Source: Ziziphus jujuba
Taxonomy: Eukaryota; Streptophyta; Magnoliopsida; Rosales; Rhamnaceae
NCBI RefSeq assembly: GCF_031755915.1
Contig: NC_083379.1
Location: forward strand, 23,188,001-23,252,000
Direction of reading: 5' to 3'
DNA length: 64,000 bases
Shown here: positions 44,563 through 56,845 of the stretch, piece after piece
Numbering within the stretch: the first letter of the stretch is position 1
How the letters are laid out: every line of letters starts with the position of its first letter
The notes under the pieces: model-generated
What the model saw: only the letters and a program-made list of their open reading frames with translations
What the model was told of the DNA's origin: nothing
The model's database searches: none
Translations under genes and position numbers: made by a program

Positions 44563-46560
44563 ATGGCCACTACACCTTCAACTAGAGAAGAAATATCATC
44601 TGCACAAGCAGTCTTACTTGGAGCTCTAGCCCCTGGTGTTAACGTCAGTTCAATTTCTTCTACTCCACAAAGCATTTCTTCGTTTATCATCCAATATTAC
44701 TGCGAGTATTGATTGAATTTGTTCACTGGGTTTCAGGGTCCTACATGGAACACTCTAAAAACAGCTTTTTTGATGCTGGGTTTTTGTCTCGCTGTGATGC
44801 TGGGCTTGGCATTATCTTCCAGTGATTCTTACGTGGTACTTCATGTTGTATTTTTGGTTCTTATCGCAGCGACTCTGTTTTTGCTTCTTAGCTGGTAGGT
44901 TAATTCTTAGCTCAATTTGATTGTGGATTTTGTTGTTGGATTTGAAATTGCCTGATTTGGCTTAAGATCAAAATTTGTGGTTGACATAATTTATGTATTT
45001 GGTGTTATGTATTAGTTTGTAGGTTGCAGATCTGCTATATGTTTCTCTTATTGCAACTTATTCTTCATTTTCTGATGATTTATACTGGTATCTGGATGTC
45101 TGTAAATAATTAATTTAGCTTGTTTAAATATTTCCCAAATGCCAAAAACGTATATATCATTTCCGATCAGGAGTGTGAATAAATTTGTTATGTAAAAATT
45201 CCCTTATTTTATATTATTTGGGATACTTAATCCAAGAAAAATGAAAAATTGGTTAGTATTTTTCATAGGCACGAGTTAAAATCTAAATTTTTTAAAGATA
45301 TGAATATGTTCGTTGTTCTTTGTTATGCTAACTGATATTGACCTCTGGGTGAGGCATATTTTCAATGGATAACTTCCTCAGAAAGAAAGAAAAGAAAAAT
45401 TGAAAAAAAACAGAAAAAAAGAAAAAAAGAAAAAAAGAAAAAAAGAAAAAACCATAGTCTCAGTATTCAAGAGTATATATGCAACGAAAAGCAGCCATAC
45501 AGGAGACCTAATTATTGGAATCTGTACAGAAGTGATGCACTTAGCTCTATGTATGAGCAAAAGATCAAACATAGGGAGAAGCTCTTCAGACCAGGTTCTT
45601 AGTTTTATTGCCTCATCATGACAGCCAGGAAACACCTTCATGACCAATTCTGATAGCATCTGTGATATCCAAACAAGGAATGCACAAACCAATAAAGACT
45701 GGAAGCAAATGGAATTGCGACATATTTAGATGAGTGATTGAGTTTCCTTGCTATGCATGCGTTCAAGACAAAAATTGACTTAGATCTGTCTCATAAATGA
45801 TTGTAGAAGCAAAATGATATAGGTCTGGTGCCATGCTTAGAGTTTCCCGTCTATTTCTGTATTTATAAGCCATAATGAGGACATATGATGTATATGTCAA
45901 AAAATTGTGTAAAGTCGGTATCTGAATTTCTGTGTTCTGAGTTGGTTCAATTTTTTTTCTTTACCTGAGTCATGCTTCCTTTTTCAATTCTAAGTCTTTT
46001 ATAGGACCAATGATATACACTCTTTTCTTTTTCCGTTTTGTTTGGATAGATTAGTGCTACTAGGCAAACTTAGCGCTTAGGACTTAGGAGCTTGTGCTAA
46101 TTAGACTAATGTCCTGATAGGGTTGTGAGCTAGGATAGGAGCATACCCATTATAATGGAAATAGTTAAATAAGAAATCAGAAAGGGGTTGTGCCCATTCT
46201 CTACCTTTCTTACTTGTTACTTGATTAATTTTTTTCCTAGATGCTTCATTTCATATTTTACCAACTAGTTCGAGACATCAGTGCCATGTTGTTGGTTTCT
46301 CTACACCAATGTTTCTTCTAGATGGATTCAGGACCTAGAATGGCTTCAAGCCTTGAATTTTCACTAAGTTTCATGCTTATATTTGTCCATCTCTCTGTGT
46401 TTCTAAGACATAATGAAGACATATTATGTGAATGTTAAAAATTTTTGTAAATCTGGTATCTGAAATTCTGTCTTTCGAGCAGGTTCAATTCATTTTCTCT
46501 CACTGAATTGTTTTTTCTATTTTAATTTTAAATATTTTATTGGACAAATGACCTTTCCCC

Positions 46561-46591
<31 letters not shown>

Positions 46592-47874
46592 CTTTTATAT
46601 TTTGTTTGTATAGATTACTGTTTACTAAGCAAACCTTTGGACATAGAAGCATGGCTAATTAGATGTACATCCAGATGGATTTGTGAGCAAGGATAGGAGC
46701 ATACCCACCATAATGAAAAACCAGTTAAATAAGATATAGGAAAGGGGTTGTGTCCATTCTCTACCTTGCTTAGTTGTTTTATACCGTCTGCTTCATTTCA
46801 TATTTTACTAACTATTTTGAGACATTGGTACCATAATATTGGTTTCTATACACGGATGTTTCTTTTAGATGGATTTCAGGACCTAAAATGGCTTCAAGCC
46901 TTAGATTTCATGATTCGAGTTATGCATTACATAGTACCTGATGATTTGTAGCTATATTTCATTGAAATTTGCAAAAAGAGCTTAAATCTGTTCTAAGCAT
47001 GATTTTTGAAAATATGGATCAATTTGAGTTCTCAGGCATCCTTTGATGGAACTTGGACTATAAGATTACTATCAATTATATAAATTTATGCTAGGATTAA
47101 GCTTATATGGCATGTCTATATGGCAAGTGTAGATTATTTGACCAATTTTCATTTTGACTTGGTTTGATTTTGCGATGGTTTTAATTTATATCATTTCTAA
47201 TGATGTAGATGTTAATTTCAAATTTGTGTAACCTATTGACGTACCTACTTATTTACTCTAGATTAATTTCTAATTTCCAGGTCCTTTGAAGGATTCTTAG
47301 GCTGACTTTTTAAATTTTATAACCTTGAAGATGGTTCTTGAGCAATGAGCATTTAAAAGTTCAGCATTGCATGTTTGATAATTTTTGCAGTTTATATTTG
47401 GAGTCTGTTCTGTATAACATATCTAGTTAAATAAATCAAATTTGAATGCCTGGTTATTACCAGATCGGATTTTGTTTACCCCTCTTGTATTGTGATGATT
47501 CTTTATGCAAGTGTATTTTACAAGGTGAAACTAATTTAGTTATGCTGATCTGAGAATTCTAAGTATATAGTAGATGAACAAATGAGTATGTCATGTTATA
47601 TTTCTTAATTGCTAAATGCCTTAGTGTTTGGTTGTTCATTTGGTTCAGTTTTATTTGAGCTTAAGTTTCAGAGCATAATTGATTTTCCATTTCAACGGTT
47701 AAAACAATAAGAATATAGAGACTTTCCGTAATTTAGCTGGAGACTCAGATTGAATTATTGGAATTTCCCTGCAGGTTTCTTGCACAAACTGGTTTGGTTT
47801 CGGTTGAACACCAATTGCGTGAGATGGACTTGGCATTAAATGATGGATCAGAGATGATTAGAAAAGAGAAATGA
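44563..47874 (+). CDS. Small two-helix membrane protein, Pkr1-like (V-ATPase assembly factor family)
   Basis: There are three coding exons: 44563-44643, 44737-44894 and 47775-47874. Introns have GT-AG ends (GTCAGT..TTCAG; GTAGGT..TGCAG). The protein has 112 residues: MATTPSTREEISSAQAVLLG, then LAPGVNGPTWNTLK, then two hydrophobic segments (about 36-52 and 58-80) with SSSDSY between them. A WFLAQTG motif follows and a short charged tail (MIRKEK). A PG motif before two close membrane helices and a WF at the end of the second resemble the ER protein Pkr1, which in yeast helps assemble the vacuolar H+-ATPase. Assignment is from pattern memory and is moderate. A GC-richer 5' untranslated region lies at 44403-44562. 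It is the only intact host gene found here. Confidence 0.75.
44644..44736 (+). other. Intron 1 of the Pkr1-like gene
   Basis: 93 bases, phase 0, GTCAGT donor and TTTCAG acceptor. It falls between PGVN and GPTW. Confidence 0.8.
45382..45452. repeat. A-rich GAAAA-type simple repeat
   Basis: Tandem AAAGAAAAA-like units inside intron 2, immediately before an unassigned non-repetitive stretch (45455-45720). Confidence 0.8.
45833..46906 (+). repeat. Tandem duplication of 537 bases in intron 2
   Basis: Unit 1 is 45833-46369 and unit 2 is 46370-46906. Both run CATGCTTA, then TAAGNCATAATGANGACATAT, AGGATAGGAGCATACCCA, AAAGGGGTTGTGNCCATTCT and GGACCTANAATGGCTTCAAG in the same order. The copies have diverged; unit 2 carries the poly-C/(CT)n run. 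Confidence 0.85.
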
Positions 47875-48812
47875 TTATTCTTTTAATATGACAAGGCGAA
47901 TACATCATCAAGTTGGAAATAAATAACATTTAAGAGGACACCTCTCAATTTGAAAGGAAGAACAAGGAAAATCTTTAATGTGGCCTTTAGCCAGAGATGG
48001 AAGCTACAGTCAAGGAAGCTGTGAGAGGGTTGGAGCAGTTCTTCCATTGTTCCATAAAAAATTATACTGGCACGACAACTTGGACATCTGTCAATTAGAC
48101 TTGTGATCCTTCTCCTTGTCTTTGCTCTTCTTACCTTTAATGAAGCAGAAGCAGGAACAGCAGGGTAACTGAAAGAAGAACTTCATATCTTCCGTGTTCT
48201 GGTGACCTCAGTTGTTTGGAGAACATTATCTATATAGAGTTGCAGCTGTGATTTTTTTATTTTATTTTATATTTTATTTTTATTCTTCTATCTCCTTGGA
48301 TGCTATTCCCCACCTTTACGGAAGAGAAGATGCCTAGCCTAGCTTCTCCATTTCCATAAATATGGTGATTGGGGTGCCTGATGCTTCTGTAAGTGGGTCA
48401 TCTGGATATTTACATATATTTTTTTCCTATTAAGCCACGGGAGAAATATTCCTTTTCCAGAGGGTTTCTGGGCTTACAAGCAACTACTCTATTTCAAAGG
48501 AGTTATAAAAACTATATTGGGTTTAGCGACTGCGGTGGGCAACCTAAGAAATAAGGTGGTAATATTGGATCTTAGGATTATCTATCTTTCAATAGTTTCA
48601 TGCTGTGGTTGGAACTTAATTATCTGATGCTTATTATTCTTCGATAATGTCAGCTTAATCTTCAAGTAATACATGTGTAATAATGATGAGGATTCTATTG
48701 GTGAGTACGTGGTCTAAATTGGATAGGGGTGTAAATTCAGGTTGCCTGGTTCAAATTCAAAAATTCGGATTCTTATGGATTGGGGTTGGATTTTTTAAGG
48801 TTGAAGAGAGAA
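47875..48812 (+). other. 3' flank of the Pkr1-like gene
   Basis: A GC-balanced stretch follows the stop to about 48560 and probably includes the 3' untranslated region. AATAAATAACATTT near 47920 is one possible polyadenylation signal. I cannot place the transcript end. No further gene is visible. Confidence 0.45.
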
Positions 48813-49440
48813 GGGTTTTTTGGAAAAATAGCTAGATCGTGTTTTGAAGAATAGTAATTTTTTTTTTTAAAAAAAAAAACTAGTCAACTTGGGACAAAAA
48901 TATATTTAACCAAATTGAAAATTATGCAATATGTTTTTATTTATTTATTTATTTATTTATTTATTTTTTTCCCTCTAAACACCTGTTCATGTTTTGTGCA
49001 AAATATTCTCTAACAGGCTGCAAATATTCTTTGCATTTTATATGTTTTTAATTTTTTGTTTTTGTATTTTTTTATTTCTGAAACTAAACTCAAGTAAAAA
49101 ATTTTTTTTTTCTTATTAGATGAACTGAGGAAATATGGATATGTATTTTTTTTTCTTTTTTATCTTTTTTCTTGTATTTTTAGTTAGTTTTGTATTTTTT
49201 AAGATTTATTTAATATGAATATGTAATAAATTAGTTTATGAGCTGTTATATGTGAGTTTAATACTATTTAGGTGACATATGGGAGAAAAATTGTGTAAAA
49301 CAGAAAAATCGTGAAAAACAGTAAAAACGGAGGAAAATTGGCTACAAAGATGAACTCCTGCCATTTTCCTCTAGTTTGTCAGTTTTTCACTAATTTTTTC
49401 CTAGTTTTTTGCCAATAGGAAAACGTTATATTTGGCCAAA
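48813..49440 (+). repeat. Left inverted repeat arm of the MULE
   Basis: It pairs with 53386-54009. It contains an ATTT run (48937-48965) and a subterminal GGAGGAAAATTGG followed by CATTTTCCTCTAG. Confidence 0.75.
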
Positions 49441-49522
49441 AAAAAAAAAAAAACAAAATCGATTTTTTTAATACAGTTAATATGTTTGTTTAGTATTATT
49501 CAAATTTTTATATATTTATTTA

Positions 49523-50226
49523 TTTAGTTTAATGTTATTCATTGGAGATGGAGAGAATGAGCAAGCATATATATGGTTTTTCCAAAATCTTAAGGACGCC
49601 ATTGGAAATTTTCCGGATTTGATGTTTGTGAGTGATAGACATCTTGCTATTGAAAAGGCAACGCAAAGTTTTTCCCAATGCATACCATGAGCTATGCATG
49701 TACCACATAAGCAGAAATATTAAAGCAAATGGACATGCAAAAGATAAAACTATAGTACAATGTTTCATGCTCGCAGCTAATGCATATTTGGTTGAAAATT
49801 TTGAGTTTTATATAAGGCAAATTGAGGCAAAAGACAGTAGGACTGCCCAGTATATCCGATCATGTGACCCTACAAGGTGGGCACGTTCTCTTTCTCCATG
49901 TAGAAGGTACACTAATTACTCCTTGATCAATATCCTTGTGACCATTGTATTACTGCTTGCAGAGAACACAAAATTACTCCTTATGGCATGTGTTCTCATT
50001 ACTACACCACGGATGCATATTGTGCAGTTTATGCTGAGTCCATTTACCATGTGTTAGTTGAAAAACAATGACATGCTACGGATGACGTGTCAAGTCGTAT
50101 TGTTTTTTCACTGAGATGGACACGTAGGTGAGCCGGTAGGCCGAAGATGCAACGCATACCATCTCAAGGTGAAGATGTTATTGGACGTAGATGTATCCGA
50201 TGAGGTGGTGTTGGACATTATAGGTA
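49523..50226 (+). pseudogene. MULE transposase, core and C-terminal remnants
   Basis: Frame pieces read IGDGENEQAYIWFFQNLKDA and DLMFVSDRHLAIEKATQ. After a frameshift near 49680 comes FPNAYHELCMYHISRNIKAN, the MULE transposase domain pattern with D in SDRH and C..H. A stretch with SCDPTRWARS follows, then in another frame HYYTTDAYCAVYAESIY (the SWIM-type zinc-finger tail). The C-terminal GRPKMQRIPSQGE with RRC at 50120-50226 is typical of this family's CCHC end. Internal deletion and frameshifts make it dead. Confidence 0.8.
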
Positions 50227-50571
50227 GAGATGTACGAATTTATTGTCTTATGCTTCGAATTAGGAAGTTTTAATTTAGTGTTATGGTTTAATATCTTTTG
50301 ACAATTATATCTTATCTTGGATATTATATTTTCTATTCGACGGTAATGGTTTATTTATGTTGTGGTAATGGTATAATACATATTTAGCAATTTTTTTTTT
50401 TAACAATTTAATTCCAAATGAAAAAAGGCATTCTGGAGTTGATTTTGAATATTTAGTTTACATCTCATTTTATGAAATGTTCAAATGATTTTGAAAAAAA
50501 AAATATATATATATATATATATCATTTTTTCTTTTCTTCTAATTGGTTATTAATTTTACAAGTTAATACAT

Positions 50572-51260
50572 TTTTTGTTAAATCCATCTTCATCTTATAT
50601 AATATTTGTCTCCATTCTTAATTTTTTTACCCCAATATTGATTTAAATAATCTATTAGAAATTTATTTTCCAAGTGGAGGAAATTAGTTTATGACAGGAG
50701 TAAATATTTTCCGACATTTTCCAATAGGAGGAAAATGATTTCCACTTGGAAGTAAAAATTTCCGACAAACGGAAAATTGTCCAGAAGCTTGAATTGAGCT
50801 GCATATAAGGGGTTTGTGCAAAATGTAATTCTAATAAACATGCCATATTTTCTAGACAGTTAATTAGATATCTTTTACATCAAAACCCATCATTATCTTT
50901 GATAAATAAATATCAAAACAATCCATAATTATCTTTACATATAAATCCATTGGACTTTCATTCATTGCGTTGATGATGTATTTTGTCTCTACTCTCCTTT
51001 TTTTTCACCTCAATATTAATTTACTCATCTATTGGAACTTGATTTTCTAACTGGAGGAAATTAGTTTTTGACAGGAGGAAAATATTTCCAACGGGAGGAA
51101 AATGTTTCCGCTTGGAGGAAAAACTTTCCGACAAGCAGAAAAATTTACAGAACCTGCAATTGAGCTAGATGTAAGAAGTTTGTGCATAATGGAATTCTAA
51201 TAAATAAACATGACATATTTTCTATCAGGTAAATTAGTTTTCCTTACATCAAAACACATT
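50572..51260. repeat. Two-copy tandem repeat with GGAGGAAA clusters
   Basis: Copy 1 (about 50590-50890) and copy 2 (about 50975-51255) share TGTCTC, CCCCAATATTGATTTA/CCTCAATATTAATTTA, GGAGGAAATTAGTTT, GACAGGAG and GACATATTTTCTA-like blocks in order. Each holds several (G)GAGGAAA(A) or TTTCCNNTTGGA motifs that also occur in the MULE arms. Confidence 0.75.
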
Positions 51261-52459
51261 ATTATCTATACATAAGAGCAAACTAACAAATGACTTCAAC
51301 ATCATATGAAAATTTCCTTATACTTGGCAAAGACATATAGCAAAGACATCTCTATACCAAGCAGAACCCGGTAGAGTAAGCTTCAACCTGTACCATGTAT
51401 TGTCCTATATCCAATCTGCTTTCCTATTTCTATTCCTTGATTGGCCAAACCAAATTAGTGATAAAGCCTAGCCCTTGGGCCACCATAATCCTAATTATAT
51501 AAGAATCCAATATTCAAACATGTCCAATCAATATCCAATATCAATAAGTACATAGTATTAGCATCCAATATCAACCATAATATCCAACATCACAAGCAGC
51601 ATAACATATATAATAAATTTTCAAAACCACACATCCAGAAATCATCATCTGCAATAAATGGGCAAAAATAACATTTTTAAATTGTTCAATTTATATAATA
51701 ATTTCTCCAAAAAATTATAAATCTCAAATTTCATAAAAATCAAATAAAATATTGAGAGTACCATTTCCAGTAGATGAATAAAGCAATATTGGGATTAAAA
51801 AAAAAATGAAAATAAGAGTGGAGATAAAATATGTCATGAACTCAATGAATAAAAGTCCAATAGATTTATTAGCTATAAAATCTTTCAGTCTCATGCATTG
51901 ATACAAGTATTACTAACATTCCTTTAAAATAAGGTATCTCTACAATTCTAATCATATAATATATATATATATATATTAAATTCAATTATTATTATTATAT
52001 ATAATGAAAATTAACCATTAAGATGAAGATGGATTTAATAAATAATATCTTGACTGTTAAAATCACTAACCAATTAAAGGTTAATCCAAATAGATAAGTA
52101 AATAAATATTAAAAAAATAAATAAATAAAGAAAGACAAGAATATAATATTTTGCATAGCTAAGAAGGCTTCCATCTAAAAATGAACAAATCCTTAATATT
52201 ATATAACAATTTAAACTTTTAACATTTAACATCTACTAATATAGTTTGTTCAATGTGTTATCAATTAATTTATATGCGTATAACTTTTAATAAATTCTTC
52301 TTCAAAAATAAAAATAAAAATAAAAAATTGATACATTTTGTTTTTTTTTTCAAAATCATTTGGACATTCTAAAAAATTTATTGTAGTCAGCTTCCTTTAT
52401 GACCAAAATTACTTTTTTGTAGTTTTCTACAGTGCCTCTTTTAATTTAGGATTAAATTA
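51261..52459. other. MULE interior without recognisable genes
   Basis: AT-rich, with a TA microsatellite at 51958-51975. A GC-balanced patch near 51300-51480 shows no protein match I recognise. Confidence 0.45.
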
Positions 52460-53260
52460 TTAAACTAAAATTTCTAAATACGTACTACTCCCATTATTGC
52501 AACATAAATAATTGTTTATTTCGGGATGCATATCATTATTATTGTAGGGCAACTCATATTCAAAATCTATATAGTTATGATCAGTGTCATTCGACTGAAT
52601 ACTAATATCATCCCCTACTGCATTGTAATTCTCATAATCATTAATATTATGCAATTGCTCATACTCTTTTTGGTTAGGAAACCGTTCAACAAAGTTACCT
52701 CCAACATCAACTGTTTCATGGATGTTCAATGACGTCCAAGATCCATGGACATCAACTTGGTCTCTAAACTGAGTTTTATGAACTACAATATCATGAAATG
52801 TAGCCTCAATAGTTTTAGATTCGAAAACTTGTGGTAGATGAACACCAATTGGAGGACGAGTAAAAGATAGATAATTACTCCCACTATTCGAAGCAAAGGC
52901 TGTTTCATGAACTTTTCTAGATACATGTTTAACTTTGGAAATTACCTCAACATACAATGGAGGTCTTATCATTGTCATCCCTCCATTTCTCACTTCTTGA
53001 AGAAAACATTTCACACCCTTATCATTGCATATTTCTGAAGGATTCGACATTTCTGCACATCGTCCATATATTCATTTTAGCTTTATCAAATATTTAGTTT
53101 GGTCTATCTCAATAGAATTGAAAATTTCATCATCTAACTCTGATTTTGTGCATATTTTGCTGACGGAAACCATTATATTTTTACCATTTGGATACTCGCA
53201 ATGACCACCATCATTTGTACCAATGTTCCATTGTATAAAACCGCAATGATAATATCATCA
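52460..53260 (-). pseudogene. MULE transposase, N-terminal region remnant
   Basis: On the - strand a 196-codon frame (53050-52460) starts MSNPSEICNDKGVKCFLQEV and continues PPLYVEVISK. The preceding DNA (53260-53051) reads in the same frame, past one stop, as WNIGTNDGGHCEYPNGKNIM then KSELDDEIFNSIEID. This is the usual layout of the N-terminal region of plant MULE proteins (a G.W / Y.GG-type start, then ICND..V.FFL). The rest of the protein does not continue downstream on this strand. The other half found here is on the + strand at 49523-50226. Confidence 0.65.
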
Positions 53261-53385
53261 TCTTTCATTTAACTATAAAATTAAATGAATAACGTTAAAC
53301 TAAATTAATAAATATATAAAAATATGAATAATACTGAATAAACATATTAACTGTCTCCAAAAAACCACTTCTGCTTTTTTTTTTT

Positions 53386-54009
53386 GCCAAATATAACGTT
53401 TTCATACTAGCGGAAAATTAGAGGAGAACTGACAGAAAACTAGTAGAAAAGTAGAGGAAAACTAGAGAAAACTGACAAACTGGCGGAAAATGGAAGAAGT
53501 TCATCTTTTTTGCCAATTTTATTCCATTTTATTGGTTTTTGTGATTTTTCAATTTTACACAAATTTTCCTTTATTTTCACATCGTATGTCACCTAAGTAT
53601 GTTTAAATTTAAATATAACAGCTTATAAACTAATTTATTACATACCCATATTAAAAAACTTTAAAAAAAATACAAAAGTAAAAAATTCCAAGAATAAGAA
53701 AAAAAAGAAAGATGAAATGCTAGAATATGTCATCTAATAAGAAAAATGAAAAACTTTTTATCTGAGTTTAGCTTCAAAAGTGAGAAAACACAAGAAAAAG
53801 AGAGTGAGAGCAGAAGAAATGTAAGAATATTTTTTTTCTTTTTTAGATGAACGAGAGGAAAAAGAAAACCGTAAAAGAAAAACTATTTTATAATTTTCAA
53901 TTTAATTAAGGACATTTCTGTCCACAGTTGGCTAGATTTAAATTTTTTTTTTTTTGAGTTATTTTTCAAGAATGGATTAGTGGGGTGGCTATTTTTAAAA
54001 AAAGATCCC
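53386..54009 (-). repeat. Right inverted repeat arm of the MULE
   Basis: Reverse complement counterpart of 48813-49440. It contains repeated GCGGAAAAT/AGAGGAAAACTAG motifs near 53410-53490. Confidence 0.75.
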
Positions 54010-56322
54010 AGTTTTATGAGTTGAGATTTGGGCTCAAGTTTTAAAGTTTAGGAGTTAATTTGTAGCCTAAATTTGATTTTTATTTTTTCTGATAATCCTA
54101 ACATTAAATTCATAAATACTTTTTTTTTTCTTAAAATATTTTATAATAATAAAATAAAAATAATAACTTGATAAATAGGCAATGATATAGGTGTCAAATT
54201 CACTAACCAATTTTTTTTTTATATTAAATAATATGGTTGTTTATTAATGGTTGATAAATTAATAATATCCTACCGTTATGAAAGATATATTCAATAAATA
54301 ATGCAAAATCATTGTCTATTAAAATTTTGATTAATAAATTTGATAAGTTTAGAATTACATTTTAATAAATCATCTTATCTGATAACAAATAATAAATAAA
54401 TTTAACTTATCATAAAAGAAATTGAAATAAAAGTTAAAAAATTAAAATAATTATACCATGCTAGCTTACTCAGTCGAGTTAAGTTTTAGGTCCTTTCAAC
54501 AACAGCCCAATGAGCTGGTTTACACTAAAAATTTTAAAACTCGAGCCCTATCACCAAAAAATTAAAAAAGAGAAAAAAAAAAAGAAAAAGTGGGCAAGCT
54601 TAGGCTTGGGCAACATTTGAGTTGAATTCTTTCGACAGATTAGATCAAATTTTAGGCTTTGGATTTTTTGTAACATCCTTAGTTATCAATTTATCAATCA
54701 CCAACCATTGTTTAACAATGATTCCAAGCTCAAATAAGTAAAAGAAAAAAAGAAAGAAGAAAGTCACTAATCATGTTCTAGCTTAGGGAGGGGCATATCT
54801 AAGTGAACAAATCAAACTTCAGTTTTCGCCATATATATATATATATATATATTTTGATACTATATCTTTAATATTCTTAAATTATTTAATTTTAAAAGAT
54901 ATTTAATGCGAATTATTAAAAAAATATTAATGTATTATTAAAAATGAAAAATAGGCTACTTATAATCAAGCTCAGTTTTGCAATTGAAACTTCAGCACTT
55001 AGAAATTATGGGTCTGTAATCAACAGGCCCGGCTTCAAGCATAGAGTACCATGGCCTATTGCCTAATGGCCCCACTATGAAGGGGTCCAAAAAAATTATA
55101 CAAATATTATACATTACTTTAGTTTTTATTTAATAAATGCTATAGAGTAATTTTTAGGGGGAATATATATATATATATATATTTTGAATTCTATATTAAC
55201 TGCAATTTTATTATTTGAATGAATACATATCTTTTATTTTTGAAAAATAGCATCAATTAACTATTCATTTCATTTAACCAAAAAATTAATTTCCTTATTT
55301 TTTTTAATTAAGTCTTTAATTGTTAAAAGGAAAAACAAAGGTTAAAAACTATGAAGTTCATGAGTTTTCTCATTTTACTTTTATATATAAATATATTCTT
55401 TTATTCACTCAACTTTTTATATAAGTTGTTTAATCTTTCTTACACACTATAGAATCTACAAAATTTTTATTTAAATAGCTCTTAAAAGAAGATAATTTTA
55501 TTAATTATTTTTTTCTCATATTACCTATTACTTGTTATTTATAAAATGATTTTATATTGTTCATTTTCATAATATCGATATACATATAGGTAGTTGTTTT
55601 TTATGAATTCATGTTTGTGGTTACTAATTTTCCAATTATACCATTGTTTATTATATACAAATAAACCACATATGTGTTTTAATGTACATTCTTTAATATA
55701 TTTCCACTAGCATAATTCATTATCAGTCAAAAAATATTATTAACAAATTTACGTCAAAAAGTTAAAAAAATATATATTTAAAGTAAAAAATAAAATTTAA
55801 TTTAAAAAAAATTATTATTTGATAAAATTACAACAATTTTGGTGTAAAACCTCGTTAATAATGATAAAGACAATTCAGTAACTTCGCACCTTATTATTGC
55901 CTACTGCCATAGCAAAGTGAAAGAACTTACTTGCACGGATAGAGGCTCTCAGACCCAAGAAAAGATGGAATTTGAACTTCTACCATCCTAGAAGAAGGTC
56001 AAATGTCTTACCAACCCATTTATAAGCTTCTTAATGAAGTCTAATTACCAAAGATTGTTATATTTCTAATTAAAGTTCTAGTGAAAAGTAGGTGGACTGT
56101 GACTATTATGGTTCAAAAAGGTTTTCATGTCCTTTGTACTTGGTGAAGATTATTGTACACATTTATTTTTCATTGTCAAAATCAAGTGGGGTTATATAAT
56201 TGGGAAGGTTTTTTTTTTTTTTTTTCAATTTCATTTAAATTTATATACAATCCCTTACATTCTAAGTTTTTTTTTTCTCTGTAGATTTCTTAAACTTTAA
56301 TAATTTTTTCTTAAGATATTTG
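54010..56322. other. AT-rich intergenic DNA
   Basis: No gene or element end could be supported. GC-richer patches near 55020-55090 and 55880-56010 look like old repeat fragments that I cannot name. Confidence 0.5.
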
Positions 56323-56845
56323 TGTTGGAATCATACATACAGTAGAAATCTGATCGAGATTGAATAAAGCATATGATAAATTATGTCACTATCTATTATA
56401 TTTTACTCACCTTTTGCGTAGGACTTTCCAAACAATTCTCCAAGTGACAGATCAGCGTGTGGGCACACCTGATCACAAAAAAACAAGAAAGTTAATGTGA
56501 AAAACGCTCTAACACTCACAGAAGGTTAATATGAAAAATACTCTAAAACTCACAGTTTCTGTTTTTTTCTCAGGGTGTTTTATCATCTACTGAGATTCAC
56601 ACTCCCTAAAAAAATAATACGTAAAAACTTCTATTTGAAGGCTAGTAAGTAGTGTATTTATAGACTGCTAATCCTAATCCTCCTTTCATAACACCTTGAG
56701 CCCAATTAATAGACTGCTTCTTGTATCTTAATAATCAGTTAAATGAACTCTGTCATTTAATGAGCTAATTTGGGGATCCCACAGCCCATTATTAATCAAG
56801 GCTCTTAATCATGGATTAGCTTGCTCCAAGAGCATAAATCCAACA
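56323..56845 (-). repeat. 3' LTR of COP4
   Basis: TGTTGGAATC at 56323 and AATCCAACA at 56845 give 7-base inverted ends (TGTTGGA/TCCAACA). On the - strand CCAAGTAGGAGAT directly precedes it as the purine tract. Length 523 bases. Confidence 0.75.

Larger units (their letters stand above)
44895..47774 (+). other. Intron 2 of the Pkr1-like gene (2.9 kb)
   Basis: 2880 bases with donor GTAGGT and acceptor CTGCAG. It splits the W codon of SWFLAQTG. It contains a GA4-5 repeat (45382-45452), a 537-base tandem duplication (45833-46906) and a poly-C/(CT)n run (46556-46592). Without splicing, a stop follows immediately after W. Confidence 0.8.
48813..54009. mobile_element. Decayed Mutator-like element (MULE)
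   Basis: Long imperfect inverted repeats bound the region: 48813-49440 reads as the reverse complement of 53386-54009. Examples are GTAATAAATTAGTTTATNAG, GGTGACATANG and CTAGNCAACT. The ends begin GGG followed by T runs and AAAATAGC. Transposase remnants lie inside, a C-terminal part on + near the left end and an N-terminal part on - near the right. No 9-base target duplication was found next to these ends, so limits may be off by several bases. Confidence 0.75.

Noticed and set aside
44463..44690. 75-codon open frame on the - strand over the start of the Pkr1-like gene
   Set aside because: It is antisense to the 5' untranslated region and exon 1. The + strand has the splice sites, the membrane protein and a sensible start.
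48804..54018. A 9-base target duplication for the MULE
   Set aside because: The bases outside the proposed ends (AAGAGAGAA and AGTTTTATG) do not match. The ends are approximate or the duplication has decayed.
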